This document shows, in pieces, positions 1 to 7,218 of a stretch of DNA of 10,000 nt. The notes beneath the pieces are model-generated. The model ran no database searches. It was given only the letters and a program-made list of their open reading frames with translations, and was not told the DNA's origin. The position numbers and the translations under genes are program-made. How positions within the stretch are numbered: the stretch's first letter is position 1; the number at the start of each line of letters is the position of its first letter. Source of the stretch: Eimeria necatrix (Eukaryota > Apicomplexa > Conoidasida > Eucoccidiorida > Eimeriidae); contig NW_013652346.1 in assembly GCF_000499385.1 (NCBI RefSeq), positions 2,501-12,500 on the forward strand. Direction: 5' to 3'.

Positions 1-84
1 AGTAGCGGTAGTAGCAGCAGCGGAAGTATAAGCAGCATCGTCATCATCACTATCAGCAGCAGCTGCAGCGGCAGCAGCAGCAGC

Positions 85-135
<51 letters not shown>

Positions 136-297
136 GGAGAGCAGCGACTGAAGAGGCACGAGAGAAGCAGCAGCCCCAGCAGCAGCAAAAAGGGGAAAAA
201 GCAAAAAGGAATTTTAGAAAAGAAAAAAGAATTTGGAAAATAAAAAAGAAAAAATAAAAAAGAAACAATTTAAAGACAGCAGCAAATAAAGGCAGAA
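1..297. other. 5' flank: CAG tract and purine-rich leader
   Basis: No gene is supported here. Positions about 70-133 are an almost pure CAG tract. From about 185 to 290 the + strand is rich in A and G (AAAAAG, AAATAAAAAAG), which may be untranslated leader or promoter-proximal sequence of the dynein light chain gene whose inferred ATG is at 298. The bases just before that ATG (CAGAA) put a purine at -3. The C- and L-rich frames crossing this stretch on the - strand are repeat artefacts. Confidence 0.5.
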
Positions 298-313
298 ATG
301 AAATCCCCAGAGG

Positions 314-351
<38 letters not shown>

Positions 352-548
352 GCAGCAGCAAGGAAGCCTTTAGTTGCGAAAGTGAGAAGCAAAAAGCAAT
401 CAAAGGAAATAAAAATAAATTAAAAAATTAAAATAAAAATATTTCTTGAAAATAAATTATAATAGTTTTAGTGCTGCTGCTGCTGCTGCAGTTCTTTTCT
501 CCAGAGATATGATCTTGGACACTTTCTTTTTACTAAAACTTGCTGCTG

Positions 549-601
<53 letters not shown>

Positions 602-1008
602 AGTCTATGCTTCTGAATGCAGCAGCAGATTTTCTTTTTAAAATTTTGTCCAAACCCTAAACCCTAAACCCTAAACCCTAAACCCTAATTTGTTTGATCT
701 CCAGGAGGCTCCAGTTTGGCGCCCTGATGACGTAGAGAAGATCGTGGCCGAGACCCTCGACGGTATATAAGCTGCTGCTGCTGTTCCTGCTGCTGCTGTT
801 CCTGCTGCTGCTGCTGCTGCAGGTGTTGCTGCTGCTGCTGCTGCTGCTGGTGTTGCTGCTGCTGCTGTTGTTGCCGCTGCTGCTGCTCTTGCTGCTGCTG
901 CTGCAGCCATGAGCTTCGTGTCATATAATTACTTTTGTTTATTTGTTTAATTGGATTACTGTTTTGCCTTTGCAGCTCTCTTGCATTTCAGCCTTTTCTG
1001 TTTGCTGC

Positions 1009-1059
<51 letters not shown>

Positions 1060-1745
1060 TGCTGCTGCTTCTGCTGCTGCGTCACTGCTAGCAACTATCG
1101 CTCCCACCTACTGATTTTCTCCTTCATGTCCCGATTTATTATTTTATTTTTGAATTAAATAATTAATTTAATATTTTAATTTATAATTAAATTGATTTGT
1201 GTGGTTTTAAAGCAGCAATTGGGGAGTTTGCTGCGGCTCGTCCGGGGCTGGCGGCTGCGAGCGGTGGCTGGTTTTGGGGCTTCCGTGGGCAGTTTGGGGC
1301 CAAAAAAGGGGCCAAATGAATTAAAAAAAAGGAAAATAAATCAAAAATAATAAATTAAATTCATTTATTTCTTTTTTTGCGCATTTAGACCTCTTAAGAG
1401 GCCTCAACTACGAAGAAGTCCAGGCCAACAAGCTCCTGGACAAGATCTGCGACTGCTGCATGCAGCGCCTCGCGGGGCTGAAGGGTCCTTTTAAATTTGT
1501 CGGTGAGTTTTAAATTAAATTAAATTAAATTAAATTAAATTAAATTAAATTAAATTAAATTAAATTAAATTAAATTAAATTAAATTAAATTAAATTACTT
1601 TAATTAAATTAAATTAAATTAAAATTAAAATTTAATTCAATTTGAATTTCAACTCATTTCTTCTTCGGTACAATTTCGCGCAACTGGCGATCTTACAGTT
1701 CCCCACCATTTATTGCTACTTCTAATTTGCTGCTACTCAAAATTC

Positions 1746-1790
<45 letters not shown>

Positions 1791-1792
1791 TC

Positions 1793-1829
<37 letters not shown>

Positions 1830-2244
1830 CAGTTCATGCAGCAGTTGCAGAAAGAGGCGCGGGCAACCTAACGTTTGCTACTGCTGCTCAGTTTGTTCAA
1901 GGGCACGATGGTTAGGAAACCCTAAACCCTAAACCCTAAACCCTAAACCCTAAACCCCAAACCCTAAACCCTAAACCCTAAACCCTGCTAGACATTAAGA
2001 TGTGAAGGAGCAAGCCGACGGAGGCGGCGCACAGCTAGTAGTCCTGTTGTTGCTGCTGCTGCTGCTGTTATGGTTTTTTGCTGCTGCTGCTGCTGCTGAT
2101 ACGGTTATTTGCTGCTGCTGCTGCTGCTGCTAACCAGCAGCTGCTTTTCTGCTGCTGCTGGTGCTGCCACTTCCAACCACCGCCATCGTTTTCAGTTGTT
2201 GCTTCTGCTGCAGCAGCTCCCTGCTGCCGTTGCTACTTCTGCTT

Positions 2245-2299
<55 letters not shown>

Positions 2300-2396
2300 A
2301 GGTGTGGTGAGCTGCGTCTGGCCTGAAGAAAGAATCCACGACAGGGAGAGCCGCGGCATTAGAGCAGCAGTTCGAGTTTTCTGTTTTTCTTGTTGA
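298..2396 (+). CDS. Tctex1-type dynein light chain, five exons
   Basis: Accessory light chain of the dynein motor complex; family members dimerise and bind the dynein intermediate chain. Inferred exons: 298-381, 705-762, 1389-1502, 1833-1910, 2302-2396, giving 142 residues and a TGA stop at 2394-2396. All four joins keep frame and use GT...AG (donors GTGAGA, GTATAT, GTGAGT, GTTAGG; acceptors CCAG, TTTAG, CTGCAG, CTGCAG). Conserved landmarks appear in order: DDVEKIVAETL (36-46), GLNYEEVQANKLLDKI (52-67), the hallmark GPFKFVV (80-86), AERGAGNLTFAT (91-102), and DGVVSCVW (111-118) before a hydrophobic end VRVFCFSC. Family proteins are about 110-120 residues; the excess is an N-terminal poly-Ala stretch (7-21, one Thr). 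Exons 2-5 are very secure. Exon 1 is inferred from an ATG, an open frame and a GTGAGA donor in the correct phase 0; the true start could differ. Confidence 0.86.
541..598. repeat. CTG tract in intron 1
   Basis: Nearly perfect CTG run (one ACTG interruption) in intron 1 of the dynein light chain gene, in sense orientation. A shorter CTG patch lies at about 472-488. Confidence 0.95.
652..686. repeat. Interstitial telomere-like array, 5 x AAACCCT
   Basis: Five perfect tandem copies of the heptamer AAACCCT (complement AGGGTTT). The array ends 18 nt before the inferred start of exon 2 at 705, so it sits in the 3' part of intron 1, close to the splice acceptor. Coding exons continue on the right side, so it is not a chromosome end. 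Confidence 0.97.
771..906. repeat. CTG tract with CTGTTC and TTG variants, intron 2
   Basis: Imperfect CTG repeat that begins 8 nt after the exon 2 donor. Interruptions include TTC, TTG and GTG triplets. Sense orientation for the dynein light chain gene. Confidence 0.93.
1003..1080. repeat. CTG/TTC tract in intron 2
   Basis: CTG run interrupted by CTTCTG at about regular steps, in intron 2. The rest of intron 2 to 1388 is AT-rich apart from a G-rich patch at about 1215-1310. No exon was recognised in it. Confidence 0.92.
1511..1640. repeat. (TAAAT)17 microsatellite in intron 3
   Basis: Seventeen perfect TAAAT pentamers (1511-1595), then a degenerate continuation to about 1640. The array begins 8 nt after the GTGAGT donor of exon 3, so it fills the 5' part of intron 3. 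Each pentamer run gives in-frame TAA stops, so a retained intron would end translation at once. Confidence 0.97.
1746..1832. repeat. CTG tract ending in the exon 4 splice acceptor
   Basis: CTG repeat with TTG and TCG interruptions that ends CTGCTGCAG, after which exon 4 begins at 1833. The repeat itself occupies the place of the polypyrimidine tract. Confidence 0.9.
1917..1986. repeat. Interstitial telomere-like array, 10 x AAACCCT
   Basis: Ten tandem heptamers: nine AAACCCT and one AAACCCC variant (1952-1958). The array begins 6 nt after the exon 4 donor (GTTAGG at 1911), inside intron 4. It has the same orientation relative to the gene as the array at 652-686. Confidence 0.97.
2045..2301. 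repeat. CTG tracts ending in the exon 5 splice acceptor
   Basis: Several CTG runs (about 2048-2067, 2080-2098, 2111-2130) and a perfect (CTG)17 at 2248-2298, followed directly by CAG (2299-2301) and exon 5. Between them is a mixed, Leu/Ala-coding-looking stretch with no recognisable conserved sequence. Confidence 0.9.
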
Positions 2397-2397
2397 G

Positions 2398-2507
2398 TTG
2401 CTGCAGCAGCAGCAGCAGCAAAACAAATTAAATTGTTGAATTGCTGCAGCAGCAAAACAAATTAAATTGTTGAATTGTTTTGCTGCAGCAGCAAAACAAG
2501 TTAAATT
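2398..2507. repeat. Three imperfect tandem units after the dynein light chain stop
   Basis: Units of about 43, 34 and 28 nt share TTGCTGCAGCAGCAAAACAA followed by a short AT-rich tail (TTAAATTGTTGAA in the first two). They begin immediately after the TGA at 2394, so they probably form the start of the 3' untranslated region. Each unit can fold as TTTTGCTG/CAGCAAAA or TTGCTG/CAGCAA around a CAG loop. Confidence 0.85.
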
Positions 2508-2582
2508 CAAAGTCATTTTAAGATACTCAAAAAGATAAAAAGTGAAGAGCTGGTACCTGCATGCCCTCTAGATGTGATGTTT

Positions 2583-2735
2583 GCTGCTGCTGCTGCTGCC
2601 GCTGCTGCTGGTGCTGTTGCTGCTGCAGCAGCAGCAAAAGCAGCAGCAGCAGCTGCTGCTGCTGCTGCCGCTGCTGCTGGTGCTGTTGCTGCTGCAGCAG
2701 CAGCAAAAGCAGCAGCAGCAGCTGCTGCTGCTGCA
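2583..2735. repeat. 69-bp tandem duplication with CTG/CAG inverted arms
   Basis: Two essentially identical 69-bp units and a partial third. The landmark GCCGCTGCTGCTGGTGCTG recurs at an offset of exactly 69. Within each unit a CTG arm meets a CAG arm at CTGCTGCAGCAG, so each unit can form a long CTG:CAG hairpin. 69 is a multiple of three, so the frames through it stay open. Confidence 0.93.
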
Positions 2736-2880
2736 GCTCATCTCCTTTTTGCCTTTTTAGCTGCCAGTGGCCAGCCGCAGCTCACTGCCTCAAAGGAAGA
2801 CACAAAACTGCTGCTGCTGCTTTGCTGCTGTGCATTTGAACTGCAGCAGCAGCTCTCATTTATTAATTAATTTATTACTT

Positions 2881-2881
2881 T

Positions 2882-2924
<43 letters not shown>

Positions 2925-2926
2925 TT
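2881..2926. repeat. (TTTA)n microsatellite
   Basis: Perfect TTTA tetranucleotide run within an AT-rich intergenic stretch. Confidence 0.95.
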
Positions 2927-3039
2927 GTTTGGAATTTATTTATTGATTTGTTTGGCTTTTGTTTGTTTGTTTCCTCCGTTCTTGTTTTGCTGCTGCTGCT
3001 GCTGCTGCTGCAGCTGAGGCTGTCTTGCGTGTCTGGGGG

Positions 3040-3070
<31 letters not shown>

Positions 3071-3204
3071 TTTTTTCTTCTTTTAATTTATTTATTTAAT
3101 TGGCATTATGGAGTTACTTCAATTGTTTATTTCTTCGGATTTGTATTTAATGAAAGCACTTAAAACCGGAATTAAAGGAGTGAAGGAAAGAGCTGCGGGT
3201 TTCA

Positions 3205-3218
3205 GGTGTACATACACC
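3205..3218. promoter_or_regulatory. GGTGTACATACACC inverted repeat
   Basis: Six-base arms GGTGTA/TACACC around CA. It is a near relative of the perfect palindrome at 6627-6640 and of the GTGTACAGACACC motif repeated at 7411-7743. Its function is unknown; a protein-binding site is an inference from symmetry and recurrence only. Confidence 0.4.
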
Positions 3219-3423
3219 GCAGGGGGCTGCAGCAGCCGGGAAGTGAAGAAGCGAAAACTGAGGACCATTTGTCATTTAAAATCTTTTTTTGTTATTTTAT
3301 TTATTTTAAATTGAAAATAAATGGAGTTTTTCTTTTATTTATTTCAAATCGAGAAGAGATGAAGTTTCTCCGCGACAGAAGTGACTGAGACAGCTAGACA
3401 CGAATCCGGCGAAGCAGCGCCGC

Positions 3424-3595
3424 GCATGCACTCCAACTGCTGCAATTGTTGCGGAAATGTGCATTAAATAAGTTTTAAAAACGAAAATAAATTAAAATAA
3501 ATATTTAATGAAAGCAAATTCGAAAGAAGAGCATGCAGACGCGAGCTGCAGCTCGGGTGTCTGTACAGCTCGCGGGCCCCGGCGGCGCTGCATGC
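3424..3595. promoter_or_regulatory. Cluster of three GCATGC sites upstream of gene 2
   Basis: GCATGC occurs at 3424-3429, 3531-3536 and 3590-3595, 380-550 bp before the ATG at 3974. GCATGC/TGCATGCA is an established cis-element type in apicomplexan promoters, recognised by AP2-domain factors. Three copies in 172 bp suggest a promoter for the membrane protein gene. The motif also appears elsewhere in the window (for example in exon 3 at about 1458 and at 6611), so position matters more than presence. Confidence 0.45.
3540..3574. other. GC-rich inverted repeat, 9-bp perfect arms
   Basis: CGCGAGCTG (3540-3548) and CAGCTCGCG (3566-3574) are perfect complements around a 17-nt loop. The left arm overlaps a second palindrome, CGAGCTGCAGCTCG (3542-3555), so two alternative folds compete. 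The loop contains GTGTCTGTA. It lies between two GCATGC sites. Confidence 0.7.
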
Positions 3596-3820
3596 GCCGT
3601 TTGCGCTGTTTTGAGTTAAATTTTTAAACAAAACTGGACAAAAGCATTTATAATTGCATTTAATTTGTTTTTTGGCATTTAATTCCCCCAATCTCTCGCG
3701 ATTGTGGCTCGTTTCGGCTTTTTTCGCTGCTGTTGTGCTGCTGCTGCTGCGCTGCTGCAGCAGCAGCTGCTGCTTGGCGCTGCTGCTGCAGCTGTCTGTA
3801 CACCGGAGGCGTCTGCACAC

Positions 3821-3860
3821 CTGAGGAGCTGCCTGTACACCTGAGGAGCTGCCTGTACAC
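3821..3860. repeat. Two 20-bp direct repeats ending in TGTACAC
   Basis: CTGAGGAGCTGCCTGTACAC is present twice in tandem (3821-3840, 3841-3860). Related TGTACAC and TGCACAC motifs lie just upstream at about 3798 and 3814, giving four motif copies about 16-20 bp apart. They are 110-180 bp before the start codon of gene 2, compatible with promoter or leader elements. Confidence 0.85.
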
Positions 3861-3947
3861 CTCAGCAGCAGCTCGAAGCAGCCCCGAAAGCCCCTCTTCT
3901 TCCCTCACTTCTTTTATTTTGTTTTTTTCTTTTTTAATTTTGCTGCA

Positions 3948-3977
3948 ATGGCAGGAGCAGCGCAGCAGGAGAAATGA
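3948..3977 (+). other. Possible upstream ORF overlapping the gene 2 start
   Basis: A nine-codon frame (ATG GCA ... AAA TGA) ends in a TGA that overlaps the downstream ATG as ATGA (3974-3977). If the transcript contains both, this geometry would reduce initiation at 3974 or allow termination-reinitiation. It could also be intronic, since GGCAG at about 3950-3954 resembles a splice acceptor and would exclude this ATG from the mature transcript. Confidence 0.35.
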
Positions 3978-4696
3978 GCTTGTTGGTTCGGGTGTACAGA
4001 CAGCTGCGCGCAGCAGCAGCGCGGCTCTGCCGCCGGCTGCTGCTGCGCACTGCTGCTGCTGCTGCGCTGCTGCTGCTGTGCTGCTGCTGCGTCTACCTGC
4101 ACCTGCAGGGGGCGGCTCCGGGGGGCGGCGCGCAGCAGCAGCCGCTGCGGCAGCAGCTGCAGCAGCTGCTGCTGCTGCTGCAGCAGCGGCTGCGCCGCAA
4201 CGCAGCAGCAGTAGTCCTCAGCATCTGCAGCAGCTTGCAGGCCCTCAGGGGCCCCCTGCTGCTGCTGCTGTCCATCTGGGGGGCCCTTCTTGTGGACTTT
4301 TGCTGCTTGCTGCTGCTGTGGTGGCAGCTGCTGCAGCCTGTTGCTGCTCCTGCTGCAGCTCGCGCGGCGCAGCTGTTCCTGCAGCTGCAGCCGCAGCAGC
4401 AGCTGCTGCTGGCAGCAGCAGCAGCAGCAGCACCTCTTGCCTACTTCCTCCGCCTCAGCCAGCGGCTGCTGCGGCTTCGTGCTGCAGCAGCAGCAGCATA
4501 TAATTCCTTCACAGCTTATATGGTGGCGGGGGCCCCCCTGGCCCTCGCGCTGCTGCTGCACTGCTGCTGCTGCTTGCTGCTCGGCAGCAGCAGCCTCTGC
4601 TGCTGCCTCCAGGCCCTTTGGCTGCCGCTGCCGCTGCTGGGCACTGCAGCATTTGCTGCTGCTAACTTCGACGTATTCAGGGGCCTCCTCGCCCCC

Positions 4697-4731
<35 letters not shown>

Positions 4732-4765
4732 GGGCCCAGCTGCTGCGGCCATTCAGGACGCACCC

Positions 4766-4802
<37 letters not shown>

Positions 4803-4872
4803 GGACGGAGAAGAGACTCCGGGCCCTTCGCTCCCTTACCTTCTGGCTGACGCTGTGGCTCCTTCAGGGTTA

Positions 4873-4906
<34 letters not shown>

Positions 4907-5092
4907 CAGTTGCTTCCGCTGCGTTTGCTGCTGCTGCTGCTGCTGCTGTTTTTCGTGCTGCGGCTTTCTCTGTTGCCGCTGTTCCGGCCTGTTGCGCTGC
5001 TGCACTTGCTGCAGCAGCAGCAGCACTTAGCGCACTTCTCGCCCCTTGCGCTGCTGCACTTGCTGCTGCTGCAGCAGCAGCAGCAGCAAGAT

Positions 5093-5124
<32 letters not shown>

Positions 5125-5724
5125 GCAGGAAGGTTGTATGTTGTGTCTGCGCAGGCGTCAGCAGCATGGGGAGCGACTTGCTGCTGCTGCTGCCGCTGCC
5201 GGGGAAGGCAAGAGCAGCAGCAGCAGCAGCACCGCTGCACTTCTTTTTGTCCTTTTTGCTGCTGTCGCTGCTGACGGGGGGCAGCAGCAGTTTGCTGCTG
5301 TTTGTGTACAGCCAGAAGGCAGTAAGAGCAGCAGCAGCAGCAGCAAACGCATGCAGTCGCCGCTGCCTGGGGCTGGAGCTGCTGCTGCAGCAGCAGCAGA
5401 AGCAGCAGCAGAAGCAAAAGCAGCACTTGCTGCTCCTCGCAGAGCAGCAGCAGCAGCAGCTCGCCGCAGCCGCAGCGCCACCCGCAGCAGCAGCAGCAGC
5501 AGCAGCAGCAAGAAGCAGCAGCAAACCAGTTGCTTCCACGCTGCAGCTGGCCAGGGCCTTTCGCCTAGATGAGGGAGAAGTGCTGCTGCTGCACTGCCTC
5601 TCTGACTATTCCCCTTTGGAGGAGACGCAGCAGCAGCAGCAGCAAGCAGCAGCAGCAAGCAGCAAGTCGCTGCTGCACAGGCTCAGCTCTGCAGCAGCAG
5701 CGGCCCTGCGGGTGGCCCCGGCGC

Positions 5725-5765
<41 letters not shown>

Positions 5766-6220
5766 TCGCTGGGGGCCGTGCTGCTGCCCGTGGGGGGCTG
5801 GCGTTTGCTGCTGCAGCAGCTGCTGCAGCAGCTGGGGCTGGTTGTGTCTCCCTTCGTGCTGCACCTGACAGTGAGCGGGCTGCGCTACGCGCCGCAGCTG
5901 CTGCTGCTGCTGCTGCCTTCGTTCATTCTGGGGCCGCTGCTGCTGCTGCTGCTGCGGGCGTGGCCTGCTGCTGGGGCGCTGCTGTGCCTCAGCCGCAGCA
6001 GCAGCAGCAGCAGCAGCAGCGTTGCTGCTAGGGTTTACTGGCTTTGCTTCTTCTGGGCTGCTGCTGCTGCCAGCAGCATGCACTCTACTCTAAGCCAACA
6101 TGCTGTGCTGCGGCTGCTGCCGCTGCAGCAAACCAGGCTGCTGCTGCTGCTCTGGGCTGTACAGACAGCAGCGCAGGTCCTCTCCACTGTTGCCAAGCTC
6201 GACCCCCCAGACCCCACACT

Positions 6221-6255
<35 letters not shown>

Positions 6256-6347
6256 GCTGCCAGTCGTCTACGAAAACTGTAAGCAGCAGCAGCAGCAGCA
6301 GTAGCAGCAGCCGCAGCAACAGTGCGGCAGCGCGCCGTAGACGCTGA
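3974..6347 (+). CDS. Multi-pass membrane protein, TAPT1-like, two exons
   Basis: Inferred exons 3974-4868 and 5155-6347, about 695 residues. The first frame runs into GGT TAG; splicing at G|GTTAGC (4869) to GCGCAG (ends 5154) is phase 1 on both sides and joins the two longest hydrophobic frames. Most residues lie in Leu, Ala, Cys, Gln and Ser runs, several long enough to span a membrane. The remaining landmarks follow the order I recall for TAPT1-family proteins: RVY (6-8), PLR (57-59), SIC...LRG (83-93), VDF (107-109), NFDVFRG (231-237), EKRLRALRSLTFWL (279-292), then GLVVSPFVLHL (from 526), which resembles the family's C-terminal GF.PLPLA segment. TAPT1 proteins act in endoplasmic reticulum and ciliary base membranes. 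The low-complexity composition makes family assignment moderate. GTAAGA at 5322 could start a further intron. ATG 3974 has A at -3. Confidence 0.6.
4869..5154 (+). other. Inferred intron of gene 2, CTG then CAG
   Basis: The intron begins GTTAGCTGCTG and ends TGTGTCTGCGCAG. Its first two thirds are CTG-type triplets and its last third CAG-type, meeting at CTGCAGCAG near 5070. In all frames it reads as Leu, Ala or Ser runs without conserved sequence. The splice is inferred from frame and phase, not from transcripts. Confidence 0.6.
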
Positions 6348-6366
6348 CGCTGCGACGCTGTGAGGC

Positions 6367-6367
<1 letters not shown>

Positions 6368-6423
<56 letters not shown>
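6368..6423. repeat. CAG tract, about 18 units
   Basis: Uninterrupted AGC/CAG run starting about 20 nt after the stop codon of gene 2, probably in its 3' untranslated region. Confidence 0.95.
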
Positions 6424-6427
<4 letters not shown>

Positions 6428-6609
6428 GCAGCAAAAGTGACCTGCTGCTGCTGCAGCGCTGCAGCAGCAGCAGCTAAGACAACGGGAATTGCAGTGTATG
6501 TCGCTAAAGCCAATCAACGAAACAGGCAGTAGCAGCAGCAGCAGCAGTTGCTGCTGCAGCTTTGCTGCTGCTGCTGCTGCTGCTCGTCGGCGGTGTTCGG
6601 TTGAAATGA

Positions 6610-6640
6610 TGCATGCAGGCTGCTGAGGTGTACGTACACC
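6610..6640. promoter_or_regulatory. TGCATGCA plus perfect palindrome GGTGTACGTACACC
   Basis: TGCATGCA (6610-6617) and, 9 bp later, the 14-bp perfect palindrome GGTGTACGTACACC (6627-6640). The first is a known apicomplexan AP2-type element. The second is the symmetric form of a motif found many times in this window. They lie in the gap between convergent genes, so a promoter role is not obvious; a non-coding RNA promoter or a boundary element is possible. Confidence 0.4.
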
Positions 6641-6659
6641 CCACGGCCCGCCAAATGCA

Positions 6660-6965
6660 GGAAAGCAAAAATAGACAGATTAGAAAAGTCAAATAAATAA
6701 AAGCAGCAAATAGAAAAAGATAATTAGAATTAAAAGAAAGAAATAATAAAAAGAAAAAGAAATAAAAAGAAAAAGAATAGAAGAAGCAAAGAAGCTGCGA
6801 GACGCGAAAGGCAAAGACAAGAAAAAGAGAAATTAAAAAGAATTGACAGAAGATGTTAAAGACAATTAAAGACAAAAAGAAATAAAAGAAATAAAAAGAA
6901 AAAAGAAATAAAAAGAAAAAAGAAATAAAAAGAAATGAAAAAAGAAAAAATGAAAAGAAACCACG
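6660..6965. repeat. Purine-rich stretch with AAATAAAAAG-type repeats
   Basis: About 300 bp dominated by A and G on the + strand with few pyrimidines. From about 6880 it becomes tandem, with a unit close to AAATAAAAAGAAAAAAG repeated about three times. The - strand frames through it give Phe/Leu-rich peptides that are composition artefacts. Confidence 0.85.
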
Positions 6966-6982
6966 AGAAAGGGAAGCAACGC

Positions 6983-7016
<34 letters not shown>

Positions 7017-7122
7017 GAGACAAATAGCAGCAGCAGCAGCAGACAAGAAGCAGCAGCAAGAGAGCCCACCAGCAGCAGCAGGAGACAAACAAGAAGCAAA
7101 GAAAGAGACACAAAAGAAACAG

Positions 7123-7154
<32 letters not shown>

Positions 7155-7218
7155 GGAGCAGCAGCAGCTGCAGCAGCAGCGCAGCAGCACCAGAGGCGGC
7201 GGGCACAGGGGGCGCCAC

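Larger units (their letters stand above)
2397..3973. other. Intergenic region between genes 1 and 2
   Basis: About 1.6 kb with no conserved coding signal that I could recognise. It holds the tandem units at 2398-2507, a 69-bp duplication at 2583-2735, (TTTA)n at 2881-2926, short CTG/CAG runs, and non-repeat islands at about 2736-2850, 3170-3270, 3355-3460, 3520-3610 and 3780-3900. The later islands are GC-richer and carry GCATGC and GTGTAC-type motifs, so they are more likely promoter or leader of the downstream gene than exons. A small exon at 2760-2820, after CCTTTTTAG, cannot be excluded. Confidence 0.55.

Noticed and set aside
652..1986. AAACCCT arrays as a true chromosome end
   Set aside because: Conserved exons of one gene lie on both sides of the second array and splice across both in phase, so these are interstitial arrays.
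3108..3388. Small + frames of 60-68 residues in the intergenic region
   Set aside because: They have ordinary composition but match no family I recognise, overlap one another in different frames, and lack supporting splice or stop context.
3733..4503. 256-residue Ala/Cys-rich + frame overlapping gene 2
   Set aside because: Another frame of the same triplets. The frame starting at 3974 carries the TAPT1-like landmarks and the phase-compatible splice.
3914..5026. 370-residue Gln/Cys-rich frame on the - strand
   Set aside because: It is antisense to gene 2 and consists of CAG/CTG read in another frame. It has no conserved motif.
4836..5658. Ala- and Leu-rich - strand frames
   Set aside because: Shadows of CAG/CTG tracts within gene 2; no conserved residues and no splice-compatible continuation.
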